A model generated the notes under the pieces. It worked only from the letters and a program-made list of their open reading frames with translations, was not told the origin of the DNA and did no database searches. This document shows positions 14,904-22,617 of a DNA stretch of 24,504 nt, in pieces. Each line of letters opens with the position of its first letter. Within the stretch, counting starts at the first letter, position 1. The position numbers and the translations under genes were made by a program. Source of the DNA: Chitinophaga pinensis (lineage in GTDB: Bacteria; Bacteroidota; Bacteroidia; SXHM01); contig CAMDBK010000011.1 in assembly GCA_945889235.1 (NCBI GenBank), positions 1 through 24,504 of the forward strand. Direction: 5' to 3'.

Positions 14904-15659
14904 ATGTGCCTGAACATTTTTTCTTATAAATCACATCCTGATTACAAGCTGATTATTGCAGCCAATCGTGATGAATTTTATTCCCGAAAAACAGAATCAG
15001 CACACTTCTGGGAAGACCAACCACATTTACTTGCAGGTAGAGATTTAGAACATGGAGGCACCTGGCTAGGAATAACTAAACAAGGCAAATTTTCATTCAT
15101 TACTAATTACCGAGACCCTAAATCATTTAGAAAAGATGCGCCTTCACGCGGTGCATTGGTCAGTGATTTTTTGATTGGTACAATGAGCCCTTCTGTATAT
15201 TTGAATAATCTTAAAAACACAAATAATTATAATGGTTTTAACCTTATAGTTGGTGACTTAAATGAGGTTTGTTTCTTTTCAAATGTTGAGACGAAAACAA
15301 AAAAGCTAGACAATGGTTTTTATGGCTTGAGTAATGCATTGCTTGATACTCCCTGGAAAAAATTAGTGCGCGGAAAAACAGCTGTTGCAGAAACTATAAG
15401 CAATAAAAACTTTCAAGCTGGTGAATTATTTGATGCGCTGCATAATGAGCAAAATGCTGAGGACAGTGAGCTTCCATCAACAGGTGTACCCTATGAAATT
15501 GAAAAATTAGTTTCATCCATGTTTATTAAAAGTGAAACGTACGGAACAGTTTGTTCAACTGTTGTATTAGTAGATAATACTAATCTTGTTCAGTTTATTG
15601 AACGCACCTACAATCCGTTGAAAGAAAATAAAACGGTGAGTTTTAAATTTGCGATTTGA
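14904..15659 (+). CDS. NRDE/TANGO2 family protein
   Basis: The 251-aa protein belongs to the family named for the NRDE motif (residues 21-24 in IIAANRDEF). It starts with Met-Cys as usual for the family, and continues with the conserved HFWEDQPHLLAGRD-LEHGGTWLGITKQGKFSFITNYRDP region (about 34-73) and RGALVSDFL. The fold resembles N-terminal-nucleophile hydrolases with Cys2 as a possible nucleophile (inference). Eukaryotic TANGO2 has been linked to haem and lipid handling; the bacterial role is not settled. It is the last gene of the run from 11198, and its ATG follows a dispersed repeat directly. Confidence 0.9.
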   Translation: MCLNIFSYKSHPDYKLIIAANRDEFYSRKTESAHFWEDQPHLLAGRDLEHGGTWLGITKQGKFSFITNYRDPKSFRKDAPSRGALVSDFLIGTMSPSVYLNNLKNTNNYNGFNLIVGDLNEVCFFSNVETKTKKLDNGFYGLSNALLDTPWKKLVRGKTAVAETISNKNFQAGELFDALHNEQNAEDSELPSTGVPYEIEKLVSSMFIKSETYGTVCSTVVLVDNTNLVQFIERTYNPLKENKTVSFKFAI

Positions 15660-15662
15660 TTT

Positions 15663-16571
15663 TTAAAAAGAAATCATCAGTGTTCTCAGGCTAAGAAGAA
15701 TTATTACAAAGCCAACAATCAACATCAGCGTACGGTTATTTACTTTCTGGCATAAATAAGCTGCAAAAGGTGATGCAAAAACTCCTCCGGTCATTAATCC
15801 TACAACAACTATCCAGTTATCAATTCCCAGCAGAAAAGTAAACGTACTTGCTCCTGCTAGCGAAATAAAAAACTCTGCAAGATTTACCGAGCCAATTGTA
15901 TAGCGCGGGTTTCTCCCGTCAGTTAAAAGACTTGAAACAACAACAGGTCCCCAGCCTCCTCCACCTATTGCATCCAGCAAGCCACCTGCAAATGCAAGCG
16001 GACCAAGATTTTTAGTTTTCTTTTTTACAATATTTTTCTGCAATGCTTTATAAACAACCACCAATCCCATTATCATCAGGTAGGCGGCAATGTAAGGTTT
16101 GAATATTTTTCCGTCAACTGAACTCAAAATATAAGCTCCGGTTATAGCACCAATTACACCGGGAACAACCAGTAACCTGAATAATTTTTTATTTACATTT
16201 TTAAATTTGAGGTGTGAAAGCCCTGAAGCTCCAGATGTAACAACTTCAGCAGCATGCACGCTTGCACTGGCTGAAGCAGGTGGCAATCCTAAGCTTAATA
16301 AAAAGGTTGTTGAACTTATTCCATAAGCCATTCCAAGTGAACCATCAACCATTTGCGCAAGAAAACCGACAACCGCAAACAAAAGAAAATCTGAAAAATT
16401 GAAATCTGAAATTAATTGTTTCAACGTTTCTGTTTTCGTAAAATCAGGATGAAAATGTGAAAGAATCAGATAAGTAGTAACGGTAAAAAGCAAAACCGCA
16501 ACTACAATCAAAGCCCATTTGGTAAAAGGGTGGACTATTCCCGCAAACATCAATTTTGTAATTCTTCCCAT
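15663..16571 (-). CDS. TauE/SafE family permease (sulfite/organosulfonate exporter type)
   Basis: The 302-aa integral membrane protein has about eight helices. The family signature is clear: FLLFAVVGFLAQMVDGSLGMAYGIS in the first repeat, SVHAAEVVTSGASGLSHLKF, and the second repeat's FAGGLLDAIGGGGWGPVVVSSLL. The family exports or imports small sulfur-containing or organic anions; the substrate here is unknown. It is monocistronic, divergent from the NlpC gene and convergent with the NRDE gene (3-bp gap). Confidence 0.93.
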   Translation of the reverse strand: MGRITKLMFAGIVHPFTKWALIVVAVLLFTVTTYLILSHFHPDFTKTETLKQLISDFNFSDFLLFAVVGFLAQMVDGSLGMAYGISSTTFLLSLGLPPASASASVHAAEVVTSGASGLSHLKFKNVNKKLFRLLVVPGVIGAITGAYILSSVDGKIFKPYIAAYLMIMGLVVVYKALQKNIVKKKTKNLGPLAFAGGLLDAIGGGGWGPVVVSSLLTDGRNPRYTIGSVNLAEFFISLAGASTFTFLLGIDNWIVVVGLMTGGVFASPFAAYLCQKVNNRTLMLIVGFVIILLSLRTLMISF

Positions 16572-16588
16572 TCTATAATTATGCAGTG

Positions 16589-16596
16589 CAAATTTA
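16589..16596 (-). promoter_or_regulatory. Promoter -7 element TAAATTTG
   Basis: This exact TAnnTTTG match on the minus strand ends 17 nt before the permease ATG at 16571. It lies in the 66-bp divergent spacer 16572-16637. Confidence 0.6.
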
Positions 16597-16599
16597 TTC

Positions 16600-16633
16600 T
16601 TTGTAAACTGAATACACAGAGGTTGTATTTTTA
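16600..16633 (+). promoter_or_regulatory. Weak promoter for the NlpC/P60 gene
   Basis: TTTG (16600-16603) and TATTTTTA (16626-16633; one mismatch to TAnnTTTG) are 22 bp apart. The -7 candidate ends 4 nt before the GTG start at 16638. Confidence 0.35.
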
Positions 16634-16637
16634 GCTC

Positions 16638-17162
16638 GTGAAAAAAATAAGTTGCTGTATAGGTTTAGTTCTTATAATTAATACAATTGTTTCGGCACAA
16701 AATCCACCTGCCGCAAAAACACAAGCAACAGACAGCCTTGCAGCAGTAAATTATTTTACCTTCAAAGGCATTAATGTTGATAGCTGTGTAAACAAACTAT
16801 TGTACTTTGAAATTTATAAATGGCTTGATACGCCTTACCGTTACGGAGGTGAAACGGGTAAAGGAATTGACTGCTCAGGGTTTTCGGATAAAATTTATCG
16901 GGCAGTTTACGGCATAACATTAGAAGGCGGTTCGCGCGATATTTTTCAGCACGCGAAACCTGTAAAAATAAAATTAGCTAAAGAAGGTGATTTGCTTTTT
17001 TTTAAAATCAGAAAAGGGCAAATTTCGCACGTTGGCATTTACCTTCAGAATGGAAAATTTGCCCATGCCACAACACAAGCAGGAGTTATTATCAGCGACC
17101 TTTCAGAGCCTTATTACAAAAAATATTTTTTTAAAGCGGGAAAATTTAAGAAGCCGGACTAA
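16638..17162 (+). CDS. Exported NlpC/P60 cell-wall peptidase
   Basis: The 174-aa protein starts at GTG and has a signal peptide (1-20, ending TIVSAQ). The NlpC/P60 domain (about 60-170) has catalytic Cys79 (GIDCSGF), His131 (SHVGIYL) and a third polar residue His143 (FAHATT). TPYRYGG (65-71) is the usual lead-in. Such enzymes cut peptidoglycan stem peptides, typically between D-gamma-Glu and the diamino acid. There is only one catalytic domain and no binding module. Its stop overlaps the convergent gene by 4 bp. A GTG start is needed because no ATG precedes the signal peptide. Confidence 0.92.
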   Translation: MKKISCCIGLVLIINTIVSAQNPPAAKTQATDSLAAVNYFTFKGINVDSCVNKLLYFEIYKWLDTPYRYGGETGKGIDCSGFSDKIYRAVYGITLEGGSRDIFQHAKPVKIKLAKEGDLLFFKIRKGQISHVGIYLQNGKFAHATTQAGVIISDLSEPYYKKYFFKAGKFKKPD

Positions 17163-17752
17163 GTCCCTTTTCTCAACGGCAGCAACACTCTTGCAAAATT
17201 AATTTTGCGTGTATTTGTTTCATTAAAAACACCTGAACTTGTTTCCCGTATATCCTCTACAGAATAAAATGAGTTTGGCAATAATCGCTGAATTTTTTCT
17301 GATAACGTTTTTACATTTTTACGTTCCACTACTATAAAAATAATTTTCACAGGGCCTTTGGCGCCTTGTGCATCAACAACGGTAAAGCCGTGTTTGTCTA
17401 TTTTAAGTTCTTCAAGAAACTCATCACAGTTTTTATTGGTGATAAGCCTGATAACCTGTGTTCCAATAGCTAATTTTTCTTCAAGCGTAAGCCCGAGAAA
17501 TGTTCCGGTGGCATAGCCTGCAGCCCATGCAAAATAACACATAACATTACTCAGGTTTTGCATAATTTGTCCGATTGCAATCAGCCACAACAGCACCTCA
17601 AAAAAGCCGATAACAGGAACAATTTTTCGTTTGCCTTTTGAAATCATAACAATGCGCAGCGTTCCAAGCGTAACGTCTGTCATCCGCGCCAGGTAAATAA
17701 TAAGCGGCAATACTACCCAGCTGAAATAATCAAATCCTTCTTTTGTTGTCAT
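17159..17752 (-). CDS. UPF0316-type membrane protein (DUF5698 + DUF2179)
   Basis: The 197-aa protein has three N-terminal membrane helices with the pattern IIYLARMTDVTLGTLRIVMISKGKRK, then FFEVLLWLIAIGQIMQNLSN and YFAWAAGYATGTFLGLTLEEKLA. A soluble C-terminal domain (about 105-185) of the DUF2179 type contains GFTVVDAQGAKGPVKIIFIVVERKN. The family is widespread but uncharacterised; a ligand-sensing role for the small C-terminal domain is inference. It lies 4 bp after the large type IX-secreted protein gene, so the two are co-transcribed. Its C-terminus overlaps the convergent NlpC gene by 4 bp. Confidence 0.9.
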   Translation of the reverse strand: MTTKEGFDYFSWVVLPLIIYLARMTDVTLGTLRIVMISKGKRKIVPVIGFFEVLLWLIAIGQIMQNLSNVMCYFAWAAGYATGTFLGLTLEEKLAIGTQVIRLITNKNCDEFLEELKIDKHGFTVVDAQGAKGPVKIIFIVVERKNVKTLSEKIQRLLPNSFYSVEDIRETSSGVFNETNTRKINFARVLLPLRKGT

Positions 17753-17756
17753 GTAA

Positions 17757-19631
17757 TTAATAAGGCCTTGCAGCCTTTACAATTTTTTGTTTGTAAATAA
17801 TTTTCTCTTCACTGGTTATAGCTGCAAAATAAATTCCAGCAGCCAATGGAGCAGTTGAAAAAGTAAAAATATTCTGCCCGAATTTTGCCTGGTCTTGAAA
17901 AAGAGAAATCACATTTTTTCCGTTCATATCATATAAGTCAACCGATATAGCAGCAGTTTTTTCCATGTTGAAATTCAGTGTAACATAATCAATAGTGGGA
18001 TTTGGATAAACGCTTATTGCAAGCGGAGGATATTCCGAAGGACGAATAGAATCCGTACTCATTAATTCAGAAATCCAGGTTCCATTTTTCTTAGCTGATG
18101 TTCCGAAAGAACCTACCGCCCATACTGTTGCCTGCTCATTGTATCTACGCTGTGAGCCGCTGTAATCGCCCCAGCGCTCATAATCTCCGTCACCAAAAGC
18201 ATCAACATAATTATCACCTGTTTTTATTTTCACAGGAGCAGAATATTCACCTTCGTTGGTGTAATACATATATGAAAACCCAGCAAAATCAACAGGAGAA
18301 GTGTGATTGAACGTAATTATAGCTTCCTGGTCGCGGTGGTCACGACCTGAATAAGAAATATTCGGGAAGCCAAAGTCCAGAATATTATCGCCCAAAACTG
18401 TTGCGCGCACATTTGGATTTTCACTTTGAGGGTTTTCAATAAAGCCATGATAAATCCCAGCCAGCCCTGTTGTTGCGTTCAGGCATTCCTGCACAAATTG
18501 TATAACATCATTCTCGTAAAATGCGCCCAGTATACGGTTGTCATTCGTATCAAAGGTGTTGGTGCCTTGCTGGTGTGCCTCAGGGGGAAGTAAATAATGT
18601 GTTGAAGAGCGTAAGAATTTGATGTCAAGTGAAGCTGAAGAACTTGCAATGTTATTCGTAACATGAAGCATAAAAATTGAATCGCTGTCGTAATTTGTAG
18701 CACGGTTTGAAAGCAGGAACATATCGGGACCATAAGGTTTTGTGCCACCTTTTACCGGGCAGATATTGAAGATTGCCTTAATTCCATTTGACAAAAGAAT
18801 ATCATGGTAATACTTTGTGTTGAGTGTTGCTCCGTTGTAGCCTTCGGCATTACCAACTTGCCACAAACAGGTTTCTTTAAAACCTGAATTATTGGATGAA
18901 CCATTGGTAAATGTATTGATGCCGATAAATAAATCTGAGTTTGAAATTCCTATAACCGGATAATCACTCCATGTATCATTACCAAGCGGATTGCCGCTCA
19001 GAGCATAGGCATTCCATAATCCCATAGGATCATTTGTTTGCGAATAACAAACAATTACTTTGCTTTTTTGAAAGGTAGAACCGTTAAGAAAAACCATAAT
19101 AAAACGATCGGCATCAGGGTCGTAAACCATTTTAGGATCAAACTTTGTATCAATAGTACCCAGGCTTGTAGCAAATGAACCCAACGATTTTACTTTTAAA
19201 ATAGTGTCATTGTTGGTATCGTAAATTAAAACTCTGGAATTGATAACGGAAACAATTATACCGGAATCAGAAATTGCCATGTCGTTATCATTAGGAATAC
19301 TGTTCTGCGCAATATTTCCTTCAAAATTTTTACCAATAATAACCGGTGAAATAGAATCAGTTTTAAAAGATGAAGAAGGATAGTCCGCAGATTTTACAGG
19401 ATATTTTTTTCGCATCTCTGCTTTCATCGCGCGAAGTTGCCCGCGATACGAAGGGCTTCCGGGAGCAGGTACTTCAAGGTTTTGCAGAGAAACTTCCCAG
19501 TCAGGGTTTGTGTCTGAAAAGTTTAGCACTGCTGCCTTTTCCCATGTAAAGTTTGTAGAGTTATAAGAGCTTTGTGCAATCAGCTTTCCGGAAATAAGCA
19601 CAAGTAGAAATAAGGCAGAGACAAACCTCAT
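17757..19631 (-). CDS. Large secreted protein with type IX sorting domain (type A)
   Basis: The 624-aa protein has a signal peptide (1-20, ending GKLIAQ). Its long mature region (about 110-520) is rich in Asp, Asn, Tyr and Trp with propeller-like strands such as DTWSDYPVIGISNSDLFIGI and ERWGDYSGSQRRYNEQATVWAVGSFG. From residue 540 there is a Por-type sorting domain (SVYPNPTIDYVTLNF to KQKIVKAARPY). It is exported by the type IX system; the activity is unrecognised. Unlike the pair at 5404 and 7088, its sorting domain is divergent. It sits between a small exported protein gene (1 bp upstream) and the DUF5698/DUF2179 gene (4 bp downstream). Confidence 0.85.
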   Translation of the reverse strand: MRFVSALFLLVLISGKLIAQSSYNSTNFTWEKAAVLNFSDTNPDWEVSLQNLEVPAPGSPSYRGQLRAMKAEMRKKYPVKSADYPSSSFKTDSISPVIIGKNFEGNIAQNSIPNDNDMAISDSGIIVSVINSRVLIYDTNNDTILKVKSLGSFATSLGTIDTKFDPKMVYDPDADRFIMVFLNGSTFQKSKVIVCYSQTNDPMGLWNAYALSGNPLGNDTWSDYPVIGISNSDLFIGINTFTNGSSNNSGFKETCLWQVGNAEGYNGATLNTKYYHDILLSNGIKAIFNICPVKGGTKPYGPDMFLLSNRATNYDSDSIFMLHVTNNIASSSASLDIKFLRSSTHYLLPPEAHQQGTNTFDTNDNRILGAFYENDVIQFVQECLNATTGLAGIYHGFIENPQSENPNVRATVLGDNILDFGFPNISYSGRDHRDQEAIITFNHTSPVDFAGFSYMYYTNEGEYSAPVKIKTGDNYVDAFGDGDYERWGDYSGSQRRYNEQATVWAVGSFGTSAKKNGTWISELMSTDSIRPSEYPPLAISVYPNPTIDYVTLNFNMEKTAAISVDLYDMNGKNVISLFQDQAKFGQNIFTFSTAPLAAGIYFAAITSEEKIIYKQKIVKAARPY

Positions 19632-19632
19632 T

Positions 19633-20031
19633 TTATCGTATTTCAGGATTTACTTCTTCGCGTTTCTCTCGACTGATTTGCTGAACAGGAAGTGGCGCTG
19701 AATATTTTTTCACAAATTTCTGTACCTGATTTTCTTTCAAACCATTTTTATCAAACAGTCCATTGGCAGTGATTACTTCAATTGTTTTCTCTGCTGAACG
19801 CACCGTTACATCGGGATAAGCAGTTAACCCGTTTGCAAACTTGTAGTAGTTTTCCTTAATGCTTATAAGCCTCTGTTTCCCGTCCAAAGAATAGGCAATA
19901 TAACCAGTCTGGAATTTTTTCAATAACGAAACCGGAGTTTTGTCACTGTAAATGGTATCGGTAGTTATTTCAGTTTGAGCTGAAACTGAAGTGTAACAAA
20001 AAACAAAAAGCAGAAGTGTGAAAGTTTTCAT
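19633..20031 (-). CDS. Small exported protein of unknown function
   Basis: I do not recognise this 132-aa protein. It has a signal peptide (1-19, MKTFTLLLFVFCYTSVSAQ) and a soluble mature part with TPVSLLKKFQTGYIAYSLDGKQRL and VRSAEKTIEVITANGLFDKNG. Size and pattern recall small PepSY-like or DUF-type periplasmic proteins, but I cannot support a family. The frame is open further upstream to 20094; I chose the ATG at 20029-20031 because it gives the signal peptide and a complete promoter lies just before it. The stop is 1 bp from the start of the large secreted protein gene. Confidence 0.75.
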   Translation of the reverse strand: MKTFTLLLFVFCYTSVSAQTEITTDTIYSDKTPVSLLKKFQTGYIAYSLDGKQRLISIKENYYKFANGLTAYPDVTVRSAEKTIEVITANGLFDKNGLKENQVQKFVKKYSAPLPVQQISREKREEVNPEIR

Positions 20032-20039
20032 AATGGGAA

Positions 20040-20070
20040 CAAATTTATTCAACAAAAGAAGAACTGCAAA
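20040..20070 (-). promoter_or_regulatory. Complete Bacteroidota promoter (TTTG -19 bp- TAAATTTG)
   Basis: On the minus strand TTTG (20067-20070), 19 bp, then TAAATTTG (20040-20047) end 8 nt before the ATG at 20031. It matches the -33/-7 consensus and would drive the three downstream genes independently of the upstream membrane protein gene. Confidence 0.7.
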
Positions 20071-20072
20071 GG

Positions 20073-20096
20073 AATTGACAAACCATATTGTCAATT
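20073..20096 (-). terminator. Hairpin just after the stop of the 20098-20697 gene
   Basis: The arms AATTGACA (20073-20080) and TGTCAATT (20089-20096) are perfect 8-bp complements with an 8-nt loop, starting 1 nt after the stop codon. There is no long U-run after it on the minus strand and the stem is AT-rich. It could be a weak terminator, an mRNA 3' end or an operator beside the promoter at 20040-20070. Confidence 0.35.
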
Positions 20097-20097
20097 T

Positions 20098-20697
20098 TTA
20101 AAACACCATTTTAAAACCCAACCCATAAGGCGTTGCCGACATGGAGTAACTCATTTTTGAAAAGCGTTTGTAATTGCTTTTATAAATAAAATAAAACGAG
20201 GTATCAAACAGTAACAGAAATGCTCCCTGAAAAACTATTGACTTCCCGTATCCATCCATCAAATCAGAGTTTTTCTGAACTTTGTAAGAATAATAATCCA
20301 GTAAACTTCCGGTAACAATATAACCAACATCCAGACAAGCATTCATCAGCATCATTTTCTCTAATTTTTCCTGTCCGTTGCTTAATGTAAGCAAGTCATA
20401 ATTATCAAAATCTTTTCTATATACGTGCGCTAAGCCAAACCCTGCAATGGTTGCATTCACCACATTCCAGTAGATATTCATGTGGTAAAAATATTTGTTG
20501 TAGGGCGCATCATGATTATCCATCAGCGCAAGACTTGTTGCAAAATTTGCTACCGCCCAGCTACCTAAGGTTATGTGCATGGCACGCTGTGAATTTTTAT
20601 TCCGTTTGTTGTAACTATCAAACGCAGCTTTGTTTTGGGCTGAACTGTATTCAAACACAAAAAAAGCAAGCACTACTAAAATGATTGTTCTTTTCAT
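20098..20697 (-). CDS. Exported/membrane protein of unknown function
   Basis: The 199-aa protein has a cleavable-looking signal peptide (1-20, ending EYSSAQ), then several hydrophobic segments: around ITLGSWAVANFATSLALM (43-60), MNIYWNVVNATIAGFGLAHVY (73-93), LMNACLDVGYIVTGSLLDYY (117-136) and IVFQGAFLLLFDTSFYFIY (154-172). It looks like a four-helix membrane protein conserved in Bacteroidota; I cannot name the family with confidence. It is the first gene of the minus-strand run 20697-17159 and diverges from the SDR gene; a promoter lies at 20743-20772. Confidence 0.75.
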   Translation of the reverse strand: MKRTIILVVLAFFVFEYSSAQNKAAFDSYNKRNKNSQRAMHITLGSWAVANFATSLALMDNHDAPYNKYFYHMNIYWNVVNATIAGFGLAHVYRKDFDNYDLLTLSNGQEKLEKMMLMNACLDVGYIVTGSLLDYYSYKVQKNSDLMDGYGKSIVFQGAFLLLFDTSFYFIYKSNYKRFSKMSYSMSATPYGLGFKMVF

Positions 20698-20742
20698 AAA
20701 CGTTCAAAACTTTCTGATTTTCTAACCTTCTAACTATAGAAT

Positions 20743-20772
20743 CAAAAGTATAGTTTTTTTAGCTTTGTCAAA
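20743..20772 (-). promoter_or_regulatory. Promoter TTTG -18 bp- TACTTTTG
   Basis: On the minus strand TTTG (20769-20772) and TACTTTTG (20743-20750) are 18 bp apart, one less than the usual range. It overlaps the divergent -7 element at 20760-20767, so the two promoters may compete for polymerase. Confidence 0.5.
20760..20767 (+). promoter_or_regulatory. Promoter -7 element TAGCTTTG
   Basis: This exact TAnnTTTG match ends 27 nt before the SDR ATG at 20795. A TTG inside it (20765) opens a longer frame but belongs to the promoter. Confidence 0.6.
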
Positions 20773-20794
20773 TCTAAATCCCAAAACAAACACT

Positions 20795-21679
20795 ATGTAT
20801 AACGAAGGAATGTTGCGCGACAATGCGCTGAAAGGAAAAACCATTTTAGTTACCGGAGGCGGTACAGGGCTTGGCAGAGCGATGAGCAAATATTTTTTAC
20901 AACTGGGTGCAAACGTAATTATTGCGAGCAGAAAACTTCCTGTGATAGAACAGGCAGCAAAAGAATTGCAGGAAGAAGCAGGAGGAACTGTTCTTGGTCT
21001 TTCATGTGATGTGCGCATTTATGATGAAGTAGAAAAAATGGTGAATGCCGGAATTGAAAAATTCGGAAAGATTGATGTGCTCGTAAATAATGCAGCAGGA
21101 AATTTTGTTAGCCCGACTGAACGGTTAAGCCACCGCGCCATTGATACCGTAGTGGATATTGTGTTGCGCGGTTCATACAACTGCACACTTGCTTTGGGTA
21201 AAAAATGGATTGCCGAAAAACAAAAAGGTGCTGTACTCAGCATTGTAACAACCTATGCATGGACAGGCTCAGGATATGTTGTTCCTTCAGCAATGGCGAA
21301 AGCAGGAGTACTTGCAATGACACGTTCATTAGCAGCAGAATGGGGACGCAACGGAATTCGTTTGAATGCAATTGCTCCCGGACCATTTCCTACCGAAGGG
21401 GCTTTCAGCAGGCTTTTCCCGGCTGAAGTGGCGAAGATGATGGACCCGAAAACAAAAATTCCGCTCGGGCGCTATGGAGAATTACAGGAACTGGCAAATC
21501 TTGCGGCTTACCTTGTTTCAGATTTTTCTTCTTACGTAAACGGGGATGTTGTTACAATTGATGGCGGAGAGTGGTTGTATGGTGGCGGAGAATTCAATAT
21601 GTTCAGCCATATACCTAAAGAAATGTGGGACATGCTGGAAGAAGCAATCAGATCAACAAACAAAAAATCAAAAGAATAA
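20795..21679 (+). CDS. SDR oxidoreductase of the 2,4-dienoyl-CoA reductase type
   Basis: The 294-aa Rossmann-fold enzyme has the NADP(H)-binding TGGGTGLG at 20-27 and the VNNAAGNF motif at 97-104. The usual SDR Tyr-x3-Lys pair is replaced by Ser165-x3-Lys169, with Tyr154 eleven residues before the Ser. This is the arrangement of mitochondrial-type 2,4-dienoyl-CoA reductase (Tyr/Ser/Lys with the same spacing). It should reduce 2,4-dienoyl-CoA with NADPH during oxidation of unsaturated fatty acids. I chose the ATG at 20795 over the TTG at 20765, which is promoter. Fatty-acid genes are not nearby, and thyA follows after 140 bp. Confidence 0.88.
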   Translation: MYNEGMLRDNALKGKTILVTGGGTGLGRAMSKYFLQLGANVIIASRKLPVIEQAAKELQEEAGGTVLGLSCDVRIYDEVEKMVNAGIEKFGKIDVLVNNAAGNFVSPTERLSHRAIDTVVDIVLRGSYNCTLALGKKWIAEKQKGAVLSIVTTYAWTGSGYVVPSAMAKAGVLAMTRSLAAEWGRNGIRLNAIAPGPFPTEGAFSRLFPAEVAKMMDPKTKIPLGRYGELQELANLAAYLVSDFSSYVNGDVVTIDGGEWLYGGGEFNMFSHIPKEMWDMLEEAIRSTNKKSKE

Positions 21680-21690
21680 AAACCAAAAAA

Positions 21691-21805
21691 CAAAAATCAA
21701 AAAACAAATAAAAACCAAATTTTGAAATTCTAAAAAAGAAGACAACTATTTGTATTTTGTTTTTTTAGAATTGTAGTTTATTTGACATTTGTTTTTTGTG
21801 ATTTG
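21691..21805. repeat. Nested inverted repeats between the SDR gene and thyA
   Basis: The inner arms AATTCTAAAAAA (21726-21737) and TTTTTTAGAATT (21761-21772) are perfect over 12 bp with a 23-nt loop. The outer arms CAAAAAACAAAT (21698-21709) and ATTTGTTTTTTG (21787-21798) are perfect over 12 bp, with weaker pairing beyond. The left half is A-rich and the right half T-rich, so the 140-bp spacer can fold into one long two-part hairpin. It could act as a bidirectional terminator or be a mobile-derived palindrome. Confidence 0.55.
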
Positions 21806-21819
21806 TAATTTAAGATAAG

Positions 21820-22614
21820 ATGAAACAATATCACGATTTGATGAAACACGTGCTGGAAACCGGCACAAAAAAAAGTGACCGTACCGGAACAGGAACACAA
21901 AGTGTTTTTGGTTATCAGATGCGCTTTAACCTTGAAGAAGGATTCCCGTTACTGACCACTAAAAAACTTTATACACGTGCTATCATTCACGAATTACTTT
22001 GGTTTCTGAAGGGCGACAGCAACATAAAATACCTGAAAGAAAACAATGTCTCCATTTGGGATGAGTGGGCAGACAAAGACGGAAACCTTGGCCCTGTTTA
22101 CGGTTACCAGTGGCGCTCGTGGCCAACCCCTGACGGCAGAAAAGTTGACCAGATTACCAACCTGATTAACATGATTAAGAAAAATCCTGATTCACGCAGA
22201 TTGATTGTGAGCGCATGGAATGTTGCAGATGTGGATAAAATGGCTTTACCGCCTTGTCACACGATGTTCCAGTTTTATGTTGCCGAAGGAAAACTGAGTT
22301 GCCAGCTATATCAACGCAGTGCAGATATTTTTCTTGGAGTACCTTTCAACATTGCATCGTATGCATTGCTGACCATGATGGTAGCGCAGGTCTGTGATTT
22401 AAAGCCCGGTGATTTTGTTCACACCTTTGGTGATGCTCATTTGTATTCCAACCACCTTGAACAAACAAAATTACAACTGAGTCGTGAGCCAAAAAAACTA
22501 CCGACTATGAAAATAAATCCTGCCGTGAAAGATATCTTTGGGTTTACGATTGATGATTTCACGCTGGAGAATTATGACCCGTATCCTCACATTAAAGCGG
22601 CTGTAGCTGTTTAG
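21820..22614 (+). CDS. thyA: Thymidylate synthase
   Basis: ThyA methylates dUMP to dTMP using 5,10-methylene-tetrahydrofolate, releasing dihydrofolate. The 264-aa length equals that of the E. coli enzyme. Visible landmarks are RTGTGTQSVFG (21-31), the active-site Cys146 in ALPPCHTMFQFYV, the DSRRLIV phosphate-binding Arg pair (124-130), LYQRSADIFLGVPFNIASYALL and the C-terminal AAVAV end. folA follows after 3 bp, a functional pair that recycles the dihydrofolate product. The spacer upstream carries a large hairpin. Confidence 0.98.
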   Translation: MKQYHDLMKHVLETGTKKSDRTGTGTQSVFGYQMRFNLEEGFPLLTTKKLYTRAIIHELLWFLKGDSNIKYLKENNVSIWDEWADKDGNLGPVYGYQWRSWPTPDGRKVDQITNLINMIKKNPDSRRLIVSAWNVADVDKMALPPCHTMFQFYVAEGKLSCQLYQRSADIFLGVPFNIASYALLTMMVAQVCDLKPGDFVHTFGDAHLYSNHLEQTKLQLSREPKKLPTMKINPAVKDIFGFTIDDFTLENYDPYPHIKAAVAV

Positions 22615-22617
22615 TTC

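Noticed and set aside
16638..17752. Cell-wall toxin/immunity or defence module (NlpC/P60 with a DUF membrane protein)
   Set aside because: The genes are convergent, the NlpC protein has a normal export signal and no toxin architecture, and no defence-type partner is present.
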